From Oceanobacillus iheyensis HTE831 (GTDB lineage Bacteria; Bacillota; Bacilli; Bacillales; Amphibacillaceae), in assembly GCF_000011245.1 (NCBI RefSeq), contig NC_004193.1:1776501-1840500 (forward strand): 64,000 nucleotides of DNA. The letters are read 5' to 3'. This document shows, piece by piece, positions 34,788 to 43,281 of the stretch. Position numbers and translations under genes: made by a program. The notes below the pieces were generated by a model that had not been told where the DNA came from, made no database searches, and saw nothing but the letters and a program-made list of their open reading frames with translations. Within the stretch, counting starts at the first letter, position 1. Every line of letters begins with the position of its first letter.

Positions 34788-35054
34788 TTAGTCAACTGAT
34801 TTGTCGTTTGTACGAGCTTTCTTTGTTCCTTTTACTTCTGCTTTATATTTTCTCCAACTTACATAAGATAATGTACCAATAATACATCCCCCTACAATTA
34901 ATACTCCTAGAGTAAAGGAAGATAGTATAGTCCCATTATAAATTATTGTATTAGTGGATAAACTACTTGCTGCAGTAGAGTGCACGTCAAAAAAGAAAAT
35001 CCCTATGAACACTGTAGTAATCAATCGGATAAGTCGTAATTTTCTGTCCCCCAT
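34788..35054 (-). CDS. Small membrane protein, probably a shortened YpjB
   Basis: 88-residue protein: basic start and hydrophobic segment with a signal-like end (residues 1-28, ending near STAAS), about 15 polar residues, then a second membrane helix (FTLGVLIVGGCIIGTLSYV) and a tail WRKYKAEVKGTKKARTN. Its place between ypjA and ypjC is where B. subtilis has the sporulation protein YpjB (about 260 residues), which has the same ends around a large outer domain. The simplest reading is loss of that domain; no stop or frameshift scar is visible. ATG 35054 follows GAGGTGATCTCT. Confidence 0.6.
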   Translation of the reverse strand: MGDRKLRLIRLITTVFIGIFFFDVHSTAASSLSTNTIIYNGTILSSFTLGVLIVGGCIIGTLSYVSWRKYKAEVKGTKKARTNDKSVD

Positions 35055-35115
35055 AGAGATCACCTCATCCATTTTTCTTGTTATTCAAGTGTATGTTGAG
35101 ATGATACTCTATATG

Positions 35116-35691
35116 TCAGTTCCTCTCTCTTTGATGAATCGTTAACCAATAGGAAATTCCAATGGAAAGAATACTTAACCAAAACGTAAAATATCCAATT
35201 TCATTTGTATATGAGGATAGACTCCCGTACATTGGCATGTGGCCAAATACATAGTCGATAATATCATTATGCAATACTACAATACTTGCTAAGACGATGT
35301 GTTTCAGTTTTATTTTATAAAACGGTGCATATAGTAGTCCTTGAATTGCCATCCCTAAGTGAGACGCCATCAGCATATAACCTGAAGGGTGTAAATATTC
35401 ATCCACATAAAGGGTAAGGAGATTCATGACTACAGCCCATATACCATATTTAAATAATGATACAATCGCTAACGCTTCTATAAAAGGAATGTTTTTCCTA
35501 AATAAGAAGAAAAGTAAAAACACTGTAAAGAACAAACTTGCCGTTGGACTATCAGGTACAAATGGAATAAAAATTGGTGGTGTTATCTCTAGTTGCCATC
35601 CATACCAATAATATCCATAAATCGTTCCAACTAAATTAATAATAAACAATATAAGTATAAATCTTTTGTCTTGTAATATGTATCGAATCAT
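35116..35691 (-). CDS. ypjA: YpjA family membrane protein (DUF1405)
   Basis: 191-residue polytopic membrane protein with about six helices, function unknown. Family segments include NLVGTIYGYYWYGWQLEITPP and YLHPSGYMLMASHLGMAIQGLLYAPF. ATG 35691 with GAGAGG upstream; the longer frame to 35724 lacks one. It lies downstream of qcrC after a terminator, as in B. subtilis. Confidence 0.83.
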   Translation of the reverse strand: MIRYILQDKRFILILFIINLVGTIYGYYWYGWQLEITPPIFIPFVPDSPTASLFFTVFLLFFLFRKNIPFIEALAIVSLFKYGIWAVVMNLLTLYVDEYLHPSGYMLMASHLGMAIQGLLYAPFYKIKLKHIVLASIVVLHNDIIDYVFGHMPMYGSLSSYTNEIGYFTFWLSILSIGISYWLTIHQRERN

Positions 35692-35715
35692 AATAATGAT
35701 GCCTCTCTTTATGTG

Positions 35716-35752
35716 GAAAAACACCTTTACCTATGGAAGGCAAAGGTGTTTT
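35716..35752 (-). terminator. Terminator of qcrABC
   Basis: AAACACCTTT/AAAGGTGTTT stem with T tract on the minus strand, beginning directly after the qcrC stop. Confidence 0.85.
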
Positions 35753-35759
35753 CTACTCT

Positions 35760-36533
35760 TTATTCAGTTTCTTCATTTACTGAGATGATAAATTCAGCTA
35801 ATTGTTCTAATTCCTCTTCAGATCCTTGGAACTGGTCAGCAGGCATGGAACCGATACCATCCGTTGCAATTGTCATTATTTCTTCTTTAGAATAATCAAT
35901 TCCAACTAGAGTAGGTCCTGCACCACCTTCAAGTTCCCCACCATGACAAGACAAACAGCTATTTTCGTATGCCGCATAGCCTGGATGTTCTGTATCTATG
36001 GATACTTCAGATTCTGGAACAGGCTTATTTGCTTCAGCACGCCCTTCCCAATCAACTACTGCAGCTGAAGTATACGTTAACCAAATAACAGAAGCTAGAC
36101 CAACTAGCATCATACCTACTGCAATAGGTCGTTGACGTGGACGTCTACCTGGTCCTGTATCAAGGAATGGAGCAAGTAATAACGCACCAAACGCGATACC
36201 AGGTAAAACAAGAATACCCATTAATGTCCAATCTCCACTAGCAAATTCATATTTCAATAACTCGTACAAGAATAAAAAGTACCAATCTGGTAGAGGTATA
36301 TACGCAGCGTCAGTTGGGTCAGCCACTCCTTCTAGAGGAGATGGATGCGCTAGTGTTAAACACAAGAAACCAACTAGGAATACTGCTCCAGCCAACCATT
36401 CTTTTAATAAAAAGTTGGGCCAAAACGCTTCAGTTCTACCAGGATACTCCGAATAATCTTTCGGTACATTTGGTTTTCTCTCCGCGGAAATACGAGAATC
36501 TCCAACGAATTTCATACCTTTACCCTTATGCAT
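35760..36533 (-). CDS. qcrC: Menaquinol:cytochrome c reductase cytochrome b/c subunit
   Basis: 257-residue fusion typical of Bacillus bc complexes. The N-terminal half equals subunit IV of the b6f complex (PDWYFLFLYELLKYEF, three helices), and the C-terminal part is a cytochrome c with haem site CLSCHGG and the axial Met near GSMPADQF. It passes electrons from menaquinol to cytochrome c or directly to an oxidase such as CbaDBA. ATG 36533 follows AGGAGGGCAACCA. Third gene of qcrABC. Confidence 0.95.
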   Translation of the reverse strand: MHKGKGMKFVGDSRISAERKPNVPKDYSEYPGRTEAFWPNFLLKEWLAGAVFLVGFLCLTLAHPSPLEGVADPTDAAYIPLPDWYFLFLYELLKYEFASGDWTLMGILVLPGIAFGALLLAPFLDTGPGRRPRQRPIAVGMMLVGLASVIWLTYTSAAVVDWEGRAEANKPVPESEVSIDTEHPGYAAYENSCLSCHGGELEGGAGPTLVGIDYSKEEIMTIATDGIGSMPADQFQGSEEELEQLAEFIISVNEETE

Positions 36534-36548
36534 TGGTTGCCCTCCTTT

Positions 36549-37223
36549 TTATAGTGGTCCGGAAATACCTTGTCTACGGATTAGAATAAAGTGAACTGCT
36601 AATAGTGCAAATAATGCACCTGGTAAGAAGAATACGTGGATTGCAAAGAACCTAGTTAATGTTTGCGCTCCTACAATCGTTGCATCTCCAGCTAGCAATG
36701 TTTTTAATTGTTCTCCAATAAACGGTACTTGTTCTGCAATTTCTAGACCAACCTGAGTTGCGAAGTATGCTTTGTTATCCCATGGTAATAAGTAACCTGT
36801 AAAACCTAAGCCTAACATTACAAAGAATATAAGCACTCCGACCATCCAGTTAAGTTCACGTGGCTTCTTGTATGCACCTTGGAAAAACACACGTAAAGTA
36901 TGTAGTAATAGCATTACGATAACAACACTGGCACCCCAGTGGTGCATCCCACGTACAATTTGTCCATGTGCAACTTCTGTTTGCAAGTAATAAACAGATT
37001 TCCATGCATTCTCAATATCTGGAACATAATACATTGTTAAGAACATACCAGATAAAATTTGAATGACTACTACGAAAAATGTTAATCCTCCGAAACAGTA
37101 AACAAATGCGGAAAAATGATGTGCAGGATTAACATGTTCCGGCACTTCGTGATCAGCGATATCGCGCCATATCGGCGTAATATCAATGCGATCGTCGATC
37201 CAATCATAAATCTTTTGTAACAT
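36549..37223 (-). CDS. qcrB: Menaquinol:cytochrome c reductase cytochrome b subunit
   Basis: 224-residue, four-helix cytochrome b6-type subunit. Haem-ligating histidines are in HHFSAFVYCFGGLTFF and RGMHHWGASVVIVMLLLHTLRVF in helix 2, and ARFFAIHVFFLPGALFALLAVHF-type residues in helix 4. The quinone site segment GFTGYLLPWDNKAYFA is present. GGGGAGG precedes ATG 37223. It lies between qcrA and qcrC in a tight operon. Confidence 0.95.
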   Translation of the reverse strand: MLQKIYDWIDDRIDITPIWRDIADHEVPEHVNPAHHFSAFVYCFGGLTFFVVVIQILSGMFLTMYYVPDIENAWKSVYYLQTEVAHGQIVRGMHHWGASVVIVMLLLHTLRVFFQGAYKKPRELNWMVGVLIFFVMLGLGFTGYLLPWDNKAYFATQVGLEIAEQVPFIGEQLKTLLAGDATIVGAQTLTRFFAIHVFFLPGALFALLAVHFILIRRQGISGPL

Positions 37224-37228
37224 TGTTT

Positions 37229-37741
37229 TTACGCCTCCCCGTATGGTTTTGCTTCGCCTAGGAATAGCATGCCATCCCTTACTTCCTGTTCATAAACATC
37301 TAATGGTTGTAATGGTGGTGTACCAGGTACGTTCCTACCATCTTTGTAGTAACGACCGTTATGGCAAGGACAGAAAAATTCATTTGGATAACTGTCATTA
37401 CCTTCCCATGAAACTACACAACCTAAATGCTTACAAACTGGGGAAAAAGCTACAATTTCATCATTATCATTTCGATATACCCATGCTGAGCGATTTACTT
37501 CTGATTCATACCAACCATCTACTTGATCAATAGTCCAATCGATACGTTGTGGATCAGATGTGATATCATCGACAGCTAAACCAACATTGGCCATGTCTCC
37601 GCCTTCAGTGCTTTTTAAGACTGGATCGATTGCCATTCTTACTGGAGAAATAAGCAAACCTGCTGCCATAAAACCCCCTACACCAGTAAGTGTATAGTTT
37701 AGAAACTGTCTTCGGGATACTTGCTGTTTTTCATCACTCAT
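37229..37741 (-). CDS. qcrA: Rieske iron-sulfur protein of the bc complex
   Basis: 170-residue [2Fe-2S] subunit. The N terminus SRRQFLNYTLTGVGGFMAAG is a twin-arginine signal anchor, implying export by the TatAC system at 2-3 kb. The cluster motifs are CKHLGC and CPCHNG, including the two ligand His, and the Pro loop PGTPPLQPL follows. ATG 37741 after GGGGGG. First gene of qcrABC, with a strong promoter at 37810-37838. Confidence 0.95.
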   Translation of the reverse strand: MSDEKQQVSRRQFLNYTLTGVGGFMAAGLLISPVRMAIDPVLKSTEGGDMANVGLAVDDITSDPQRIDWTIDQVDGWYESEVNRSAWVYRNDNDEIVAFSPVCKHLGCVVSWEGNDSYPNEFFCPCHNGRYYKDGRNVPGTPPLQPLDVYEQEVRDGMLFLGEAKPYGEA

Positions 37742-37809
37742 GTTATTCCCCCCTCTTTACAATAATCACGGACATCATTAGATTAATTTAGATTACTAGG
37801 ACAATACCA

Positions 37810-37838
37810 ATGATAGCGCAATCTTATAATCCGGTCAA
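37810..37838 (-). promoter_or_regulatory. Sigma-A promoter of qcrABC
   Basis: TTGACC (37833-37838), 17-base spacer, TATCAT (37810-37815) on the minus strand, about 70 bases before the qcrA start. Confidence 0.7.
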
Positions 37839-37898
37839 TATATAATCGATGGCATATCCAACAATTCGTATAATATTATGATATTTTTTGACATCCGT

Positions 37899-38357
37899 TT
37901 ACCAGAATGATCTTATCAGTTCTACAGTTTGCCCTACCTGTTCTCGAATTATGCGCTGTATTTCATTTGAATTTGAAGAATCAAGTTGAATAGCAGGTAA
38001 CCATACTACTTCTCCATCTAAGTTTTGTGATTCCTTTCTCCAGCTTGGGTCAAATGTTATAAATATGACATGTTCGAATGGTAACTCCTTCACGTGGCTC
38101 GTCCATTCGTTAATCCGTTGGACTTCAGCTTTTTTATCCGTTGTTTTTAAATAGGTATAATTAGGAGTTAATAATACTCTACCCATCAATTCTTTTTCCA
38201 GTTCCTTTACTAATATATTCATCTCTTCAAATTGACTAGAAAGCTTTTTTGAATCTGTTGTGTTTACTAACTGAAATGGGCTTAACGGTATTAGCAACGT
38301 ATCGACAAATTCTTTCGCTCCATCATATGTACTTATATCATCTCTTGTCCACTTCAT
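37899..38357 (-). CDS. ypiF: YpiF family protein (DUF2487)
   Basis: 152-residue soluble protein of the YpiF family, function unknown. Recognisable segments are MKWTRDDISTYDGAKEFVDTLLIPLSPF at the N terminus and HVIFITFDPSWRKESQNLDGEVVWLPAI in the middle. ATG 38357 follows AAAGGGGA by 5 bases. It lies upstream of qcrA, the conserved ypiB-ypiF-qcrABC order. Confidence 0.83.
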   Translation of the reverse strand: MKWTRDDISTYDGAKEFVDTLLIPLSPFQLVNTTDSKKLSSQFEEMNILVKELEKELMGRVLLTPNYTYLKTTDKKAEVQRINEWTSHVKELPFEHVIFITFDPSWRKESQNLDGEVVWLPAIQLDSSNSNEIQRIIREQVGQTVELIRSFW

Positions 38358-38434
38358 ATAAATTCCCCTTTCTACTGCTCCCTCGAAGTATTGTATCATT
38401 TTTCTGTAGAAATTGTTATAGTAACTTTTTAGTC

Positions 38435-38475
38435 AAAAAATTACAAAGCCGAACTTGAAAAATAAGTTCGGCTTT
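38435..38475 (-). terminator. Terminator of ypiB
   Basis: AAAGCCGAACTT/AAGTTCGGCTTT, a 12-base perfect stem with a 7-base loop; the minus strand then reads GTAATTTTTT. Confidence 0.8.
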
Positions 38476-38485
38476 CACTCTATGT

Positions 38486-39040
38486 TTACTTTTGACGATT
38501 AGATGACAATTTTTCTAATTTTTCGGAGAGTTTTTGAAACAGTTCTTTATCGCCATTATCTAAAGCTTTATCAATATCAAAAATAATTTTGTTTCTTTTC
38601 TGTTCGAATAATAAGTAATCCAGTAAACCATTTGCTGTTTCTTTGTCATCTGTTGTTAAGTAGTAATCCTCTGGTATAAAAGGATTTTCTTCTAAGACAG
38701 AAGCATAGTATGAGTGTTGATTTGATTTTCGAAAGTTCAGCTGTACATAAAGTGATTCATTTTGATTTAAACGAATATCATGAAAGGATTTTTCAGCATC
38801 TGTTGTGACCAAGTGGTTTTTATAAAACCGAAATGGCACTTCATCAGAACAATGACTGGTCATCATAATCCCTCTCGGACAATATTTTACATCTCTAACA
38901 AAATGAACATTCGCCAATAAATCACTATGGTTAACTAAATAATTTAAAATCCATACACTTTCCCGTTTCTTTAACCGGTAATGATTAAGAAACCACTGAA
39001 TAAAACTCTTCTTATCCTTGGCAGTAACTGGCGACAGCAT
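38486..39040 (-). CDS. ypiB: YpiB family protein (UPF0302)
   Basis: 184-residue soluble protein of the UPF0302 family, with IDEAL-domain-like C terminus (LLDYLLFEQKRNKIIFDIDKALDNGDKELF). Central segment VKYCPRGIMMTSHCSDEVPFRFYK is characteristic. Function not established. ATG 39040 with GGGGAGAAGGA; the frame upstream to 39109 lacks a site. Neighbours ypiA and ypiF as in B. subtilis. Confidence 0.85.
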   Translation of the reverse strand: MLSPVTAKDKKSFIQWFLNHYRLKKRESVWILNYLVNHSDLLANVHFVRDVKYCPRGIMMTSHCSDEVPFRFYKNHLVTTDAEKSFHDIRLNQNESLYVQLNFRKSNQHSYYASVLEENPFIPEDYYLTTDDKETANGLLDYLLFEQKRNKIIFDIDKALDNGDKELFQKLSEKLEKLSSNRQK

Positions 39041-39304
39041 TCCTTCTCCCCTCTCCACATTAAAATATAAAATAATTGTACGGCTGAGCCAAAACAGTTT
39101 ACTCAACAAAGAACGATAATTGGATCATGTGTAAGAAAAATACCTAGACTCCTACCAATTGATTCGTATTAATCTTTTTGAATAAATAATTTTGTCTCAG
39201 CCTAATTGATGAACTAATCAAGGCTACGTCTCTAATCTCTCACCTTATTATTGCTAGACAATGGACGGCAGGAGTTTTAAGGACAATTACACCATGAAAA
39301 AAGC

Positions 39305-40567
39305 TCATTGTTCCACATCAAGTTTTAGACGTTCTACATAAGAAACAATATCTTCATCCATTGGTTCTTCAGCAATATACTTCTCAAACACTTGGATTGC
39401 TTCTTGTATACGCCCTTCTTCTGTTAAGAAATAACCATATTCTTTTAAGAAGTCGCTATCTTGTTGTAAGCTATTATATGCTTCTTGATAGCTGTTTAAT
39501 GCATCCTCAAACAATTCTAATTCAACATTTGCCTTGGCAAGTTCCCAATCATAGAGTGGGTCATCAGCACCTGCCTGCTTAATAGACGATATTAATTCCA
39601 CAATATCTTCATTTGAATCTCGTGATTTTAGAAGTTCAATCATAAATAAAATAGCTTCCTTATAATCAGGTTCTAAGGCTATAGCTTGTCGCATATAATT
39701 TTCACTCTCATTGTTATAGCCAAGTTGATGAGCAATATCACCTGCTGTAAAGAATAATTCTTTTTGATACTCATCTCTTTCGATACCCTTTTTCACCATT
39801 TTATATGCTTCCTCTAACATACCTTCTTCCACATACACTTTAGCGAGTTGTTCATATACAGTATGATAATCACTATCGATCTCTAATACATGCTCCCAAG
39901 CCTTTATAGCAATATCATTTCTATCAGCTTGATGTGCTGTAATACCATGTTTAAATAATTTATCAGGATCTGGGTTTTCTTCTTCTTTAAAATAAGTTAA
40001 AGCTTTTTCATATTCTCCAACTGCTGCCAGTGCTTCACCTAATCGATCTTCAATATTGACATGTCCAACATTAGTTTGTTTTGGAATTACTTTTTCATAA
40101 TAGGTAATTGCTTTTAAATATTCTCCTATTGAAAAGAACAACTCTCCTAATGCAAAATCAATAATTACTTCATTCGGGGCTAGCTGTTTTGCTTCGAATA
40201 GCTTTTGTTCAGATACTTCAAATAAGCCCTGTGCTTGATATAAATCAGCTAACTGTACTAATGCTTGAATATATCCAGGGTCGTCTTTATCGATTTCATT
40301 CAAAATTGTAATTGCCAACTCATCTTCTTGCGATTCAATGAAAATATCTGATAATGATAATTTTAAATCTGTTTCTTCTGGGTATTTTTCTAATAATTTT
40401 TCTAGGATAGTTCGAGCTTCTATTAAAAATCCCCACTGTAAATACAATTCTGATATTGTATATAGTTCATCATCACTTGCAATCTTTTCATATTCTTTTA
40501 ACCTTGCAATTGCTTGTTCGGTTTCATTGTTCTCTGCTAATTTCATTGCCTCTTGGATGGTATTCAT
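39305..40567 (-). CDS. ypiA: Tetratricopeptide-repeat protein YpiA
   Basis: 420-residue cytoplasmic protein made almost entirely of about eleven TPR units (patterns such as ALVQLADLYQAQGLFEVSEQKL and EQLAKVYVEEGMLEEAYKMVKK). It has no catalytic domain; TPR arrays act as scaffolds, and the partner here is unknown. ATG 40567 follows AAAGGGTG; 423 residues in B. subtilis. Lies between aroA and ypiB, the order known from B. subtilis. Confidence 0.88.
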   Translation of the reverse strand: MNTIQEAMKLAENNETEQAIARLKEYEKIASDDELYTISELYLQWGFLIEARTILEKLLEKYPEETDLKLSLSDIFIESQEDELAITILNEIDKDDPGYIQALVQLADLYQAQGLFEVSEQKLFEAKQLAPNEVIIDFALGELFFSIGEYLKAITYYEKVIPKQTNVGHVNIEDRLGEALAAVGEYEKALTYFKEEENPDPDKLFKHGITAHQADRNDIAIKAWEHVLEIDSDYHTVYEQLAKVYVEEGMLEEAYKMVKKGIERDEYQKELFFTAGDIAHQLGYNNESENYMRQAIALEPDYKEAILFMIELLKSRDSNEDIVELISSIKQAGADDPLYDWELAKANVELELFEDALNSYQEAYNSLQQDSDFLKEYGYFLTEEGRIQEAIQVFEKYIAEEPMDEDIVSYVERLKLDVEQ

Positions 40568-40685
40568 TGGAACACCCTTTCTATCTTCATTCATATCTAT
40601 CAATTTTAATCATACAGAAAACAACTCCATCCTTCAAATAACGCGCTTGTCTTGACCTTAGCGTGGTCAGAAAACTTCTGTGGAA

Positions 40686-40736
40686 AGAGAAAAACCCAGC
40701 GGAAAAGGATAATCATCTCTTTTCATGGCAGGGTTA
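40686..40736 (-). terminator. Terminator of the aromatic operon
   Basis: On the minus strand AACCC-GC-GAAAAG pairs with CTTTTC-GC-GGGTT with single-base mismatches, followed by TTTTTC. It lies 125 bases after the aroA stop. The rest of 40604-40860 shows no gene. Confidence 0.7.
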
Positions 40737-40860
40737 TCAACATAAAGTAAAACTTCATTTAGAAAGGGGTTCTTCCTCATTTCCTATGACATTACTACCA
40801 AAAGATATGACCTAAATGCCCTTGAACAGACTTTATAGCATAATCTTATAGTATTGAAGT

Positions 40861-42150
40861 TTACTTTAATATAGACTGTAGATCATTAACAAAATTAGGG
40901 TAAGAAATATTTATACAATCAATATTGTCTACAACTACAGTGTCTTCTGTTACCAATGATGCAATAATCCCCATCATTGCAATTCGATGATCGTCAAAGG
41001 ATTTGAAGTTTCCACCTTTTAGTTTTGTATTTCCCCTAATGATCATCCCATCTTCTGTAGGAGTTACATCTGCTCCGAGTTGAGTGAGATTTTCAGAAAC
41101 TGCAAGCAAACGATCTGTTTCTTTGACTTTTAACTCTTCTGCATCTTTAATAATTGTTGTCCCATCAGCTTGGGTTGCTAATAACGCTAGAATTGGTATT
41201 TCATCAATCAGACGAGGGATCGCGTCTCCTTCAATAGTAACTCCAGTTAATGGTGAACTGATGATAAGAATATCACCTATTTTTTCTCCACCTACAATAC
41301 GCTCATTTTGAATTGTCAGTTTCGCGCCCATTTGAAGTACGATGTCGATAATCCCGGTTCTCGTTTCATTGAGTCCAACATCTTTTAATATTACTTCACT
41401 TCCTGGTACCATACATGCTGCCACAACGAAAAATGCAGCTGAAGAAATATCACCAGGCACTTCTACATGACAACCTTGGAGATCATCAGTTTTAGAAATT
41501 GATGTTGTATGACCATCCGACTTTATATTTGCTCCGAATGCTTGTAGCATTGTTTCCGTATGATTTCGAGTTGGTGATTTTTCTCGAACTATAGTAGTAT
41601 TTTCTGAATGTAATCCCGCTAAAAGCAAGGCAGACTTTACTTGAGCACTTTTTACCGGTAAATCATAATCAATGGAATTTAATGATGTGCCTGTTATCGT
41701 TAAAGGTAAATAATTGCCTTGCTCTTTACCATCGATAGTTGCTCCCATTAAACGCAAGGGATCGACAACCCGGTTCATTGGCCTTTTAGAAAGCGATGCA
41801 TCACCATATACTGTAGTATTAAATGGGAGTCCAGCAAGTAAACCCAACATTAATCGAGTCGTTGTTCCTGAATTACCAAAGTCTAATTCCTTGTTAGGCT
41901 CCATTAATCCACTTAAACCTGTACCTTCGATCGTAACATTTGAACCGTTTTTTTGAATTGGTACTCCCATTTCTTTGAATGCATCGATTGTCCGCATACA
42001 ATCTTCGCCATCCAGAAAATTAGTAACAGTTGTAGTTCCTTTTGCAATAGAACCAAAAATGATCGAACGATGAGATATTGATTTATCTCCAGGTACTTTT
42101 ATTGTTCCATGAAGAGATCCGGAAATAGGTTGCAATGCTAGTGGGTTCAT
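40861..42150 (-). CDS. aroA: 5-enolpyruvylshikimate-3-phosphate synthase
   Basis: Joins shikimate-3-phosphate and PEP in the shikimate pathway (named aroE in B. subtilis). N-terminal GTIKVPGDKSISHRSIIFGSIAKG, LDFGNSGTTTRLMLGLLAG, and the C-terminal LKVKETDRLLAVSENL and SFDDHRIAMMGII give the active-site Lys, Arg, Asp and Glu set. In the PEP-site loop FGNSGTTTRLM the Ala after GNSG seen in glyphosate-sensitive enzymes is a Thr; class II-like features make the meaning uncertain. 429 residues. Last gene of the aro operon. Confidence 0.94.
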   Translation of the reverse strand: MNPLALQPISGSLHGTIKVPGDKSISHRSIIFGSIAKGTTTVTNFLDGEDCMRTIDAFKEMGVPIQKNGSNVTIEGTGLSGLMEPNKELDFGNSGTTTRLMLGLLAGLPFNTTVYGDASLSKRPMNRVVDPLRLMGATIDGKEQGNYLPLTITGTSLNSIDYDLPVKSAQVKSALLLAGLHSENTTIVREKSPTRNHTETMLQAFGANIKSDGHTTSISKTDDLQGCHVEVPGDISSAAFFVVAACMVPGSEVILKDVGLNETRTGIIDIVLQMGAKLTIQNERIVGGEKIGDILIISSPLTGVTIEGDAIPRLIDEIPILALLATQADGTTIIKDAEELKVKETDRLLAVSENLTQLGADVTPTEDGMIIRGNTKLKGGNFKSFDDHRIAMMGIIASLVTEDTVVVDNIDCINISYPNFVNDLQSILK

Positions 42151-42169
42151 CTCTATAACTCCCTTTTTC

Positions 42170-43273
42170 TTAATTTTGTATCATTGTCTCATATCCTAAT
42201 GAAGTTAGTTTTTTCGAGCTTCCTATTTGTTCTTTTTGGGTATGGAAGCTCAGCCTTAACACACCGGTTATTCCTTCACGCACTTCTAGGATTTCGATGT
42301 TTTTTATACTGAAATTTTCATCCGCTAGTATTTGTACAACTTTAGCTATAGCACCAGATTGGTCGTGAATATCTACATATACATCATAAAAAGACGGAAT
42401 AGCACCTTGTTCTTTTTCCGACAGACCATCTCGATATTTTTTTGCACTATCTAGATAATCTAGTATTTCATTTTTCTCATTTGTTTCGATTAACAATTTC
42501 AAATGGCTCATTTCTTGAATCCATTCTTCTAAAAAATAAGACATTTTTGATTGATTATGATGAAAGATATCCTGCCACATCTGAGGATTACTGGATGCAA
42601 TTCTAGTTATATCACGAAATCCACCTGCGGCAAGGTTCGGCAAGTACGCATGTGTACCTTCCCACTTCTTTGCTTGGTGAACAAGTGAAGATGCAATTAA
42701 ATGCGGGAAGTGAGAAATAACACCCGTCATCTCATCATGCTCTTCCGGTTTTAAAACTAAGAATTTACATTTCGTTGTTGCGAGTACTGATTTAACTACA
42801 TCTATTTGTTCACTCGACACACCCTCTAATGGGGACAAAACATAAATCGCATTTTCAAAAAGATGAGCTTTAGATGCTTCAATACCACGCTTATGTGATC
42901 CTGCCATTGGATGCCCGCCAATAAATGTAATATTGGAATTGTTGATTTTTTGTGCCGCTGTTAAAATTGCACCTTTAACAGAAGCAGTATCTGTTACAAT
43001 TACCTGTTTTGGAAAATCTACTTCATCTAACTCTTCAATCATCTTAATTGTTTCTGTTATTGGTGCAGCTAAAATTATAATATCTGCTCTTTTGGCAATA
43101 TGTTGCAAGTTAGTATCATAATAAGAAATAATTCCTGTATCTTTGGCATATCTTAAAGATTCTTCATTCACATCAAAACCAATTAATTTATGGTCTGAAA
43201 AATTTCGGATTGCTCTTGCTATAGAGCCTCCAATTAAACCTAATCCTGCTATTAATATCGTTTGTTGTTTCAT
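42170..43273 (-). CDS. tyrA: Prephenate dehydrogenase with ACT domain
   Basis: NAD-dependent tyrosine-pathway enzyme. Rossmann motif AGLGLIGGSIARAI at the start, HPMAGSHKRGIEA with the catalytic His, and a C-terminal ACT domain (about 292-367, YVDIHDQSGAIAKVVQILADENFSIKNIEIL) expected to sense tyrosine. 367 residues. AGGATAGGTGTATGC precedes ATG 43273. Between hisC and aroA in the operon. Confidence 0.93.
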   Translation of the reverse strand: MKQQTILIAGLGLIGGSIARAIRNFSDHKLIGFDVNEESLRYAKDTGIISYYDTNLQHIAKRADIIILAAPITETIKMIEELDEVDFPKQVIVTDTASVKGAILTAAQKINNSNITFIGGHPMAGSHKRGIEASKAHLFENAIYVLSPLEGVSSEQIDVVKSVLATTKCKFLVLKPEEHDEMTGVISHFPHLIASSLVHQAKKWEGTHAYLPNLAAGGFRDITRIASSNPQMWQDIFHHNQSKMSYFLEEWIQEMSHLKLLIETNEKNEILDYLDSAKKYRDGLSEKEQGAIPSFYDVYVDIHDQSGAIAKVVQILADENFSIKNIEILEVREGITGVLRLSFHTQKEQIGSSKKLTSLGYETMIQN

Positions 43274-43281
43274 GCATACAC

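Noticed and set aside
39041..39304. Terminator or small RNA between ypiA and ypiB
   Set aside because: AGCCT/AGGCT with an inner GAT/ATC is weak and has no clear U tract, so it was not annotated.
40604..40860. Small gene between aroA and ypiA
   Set aside because: Frames on both strands are short and lack ribosome sites; the stretch is explained by the operon terminator.
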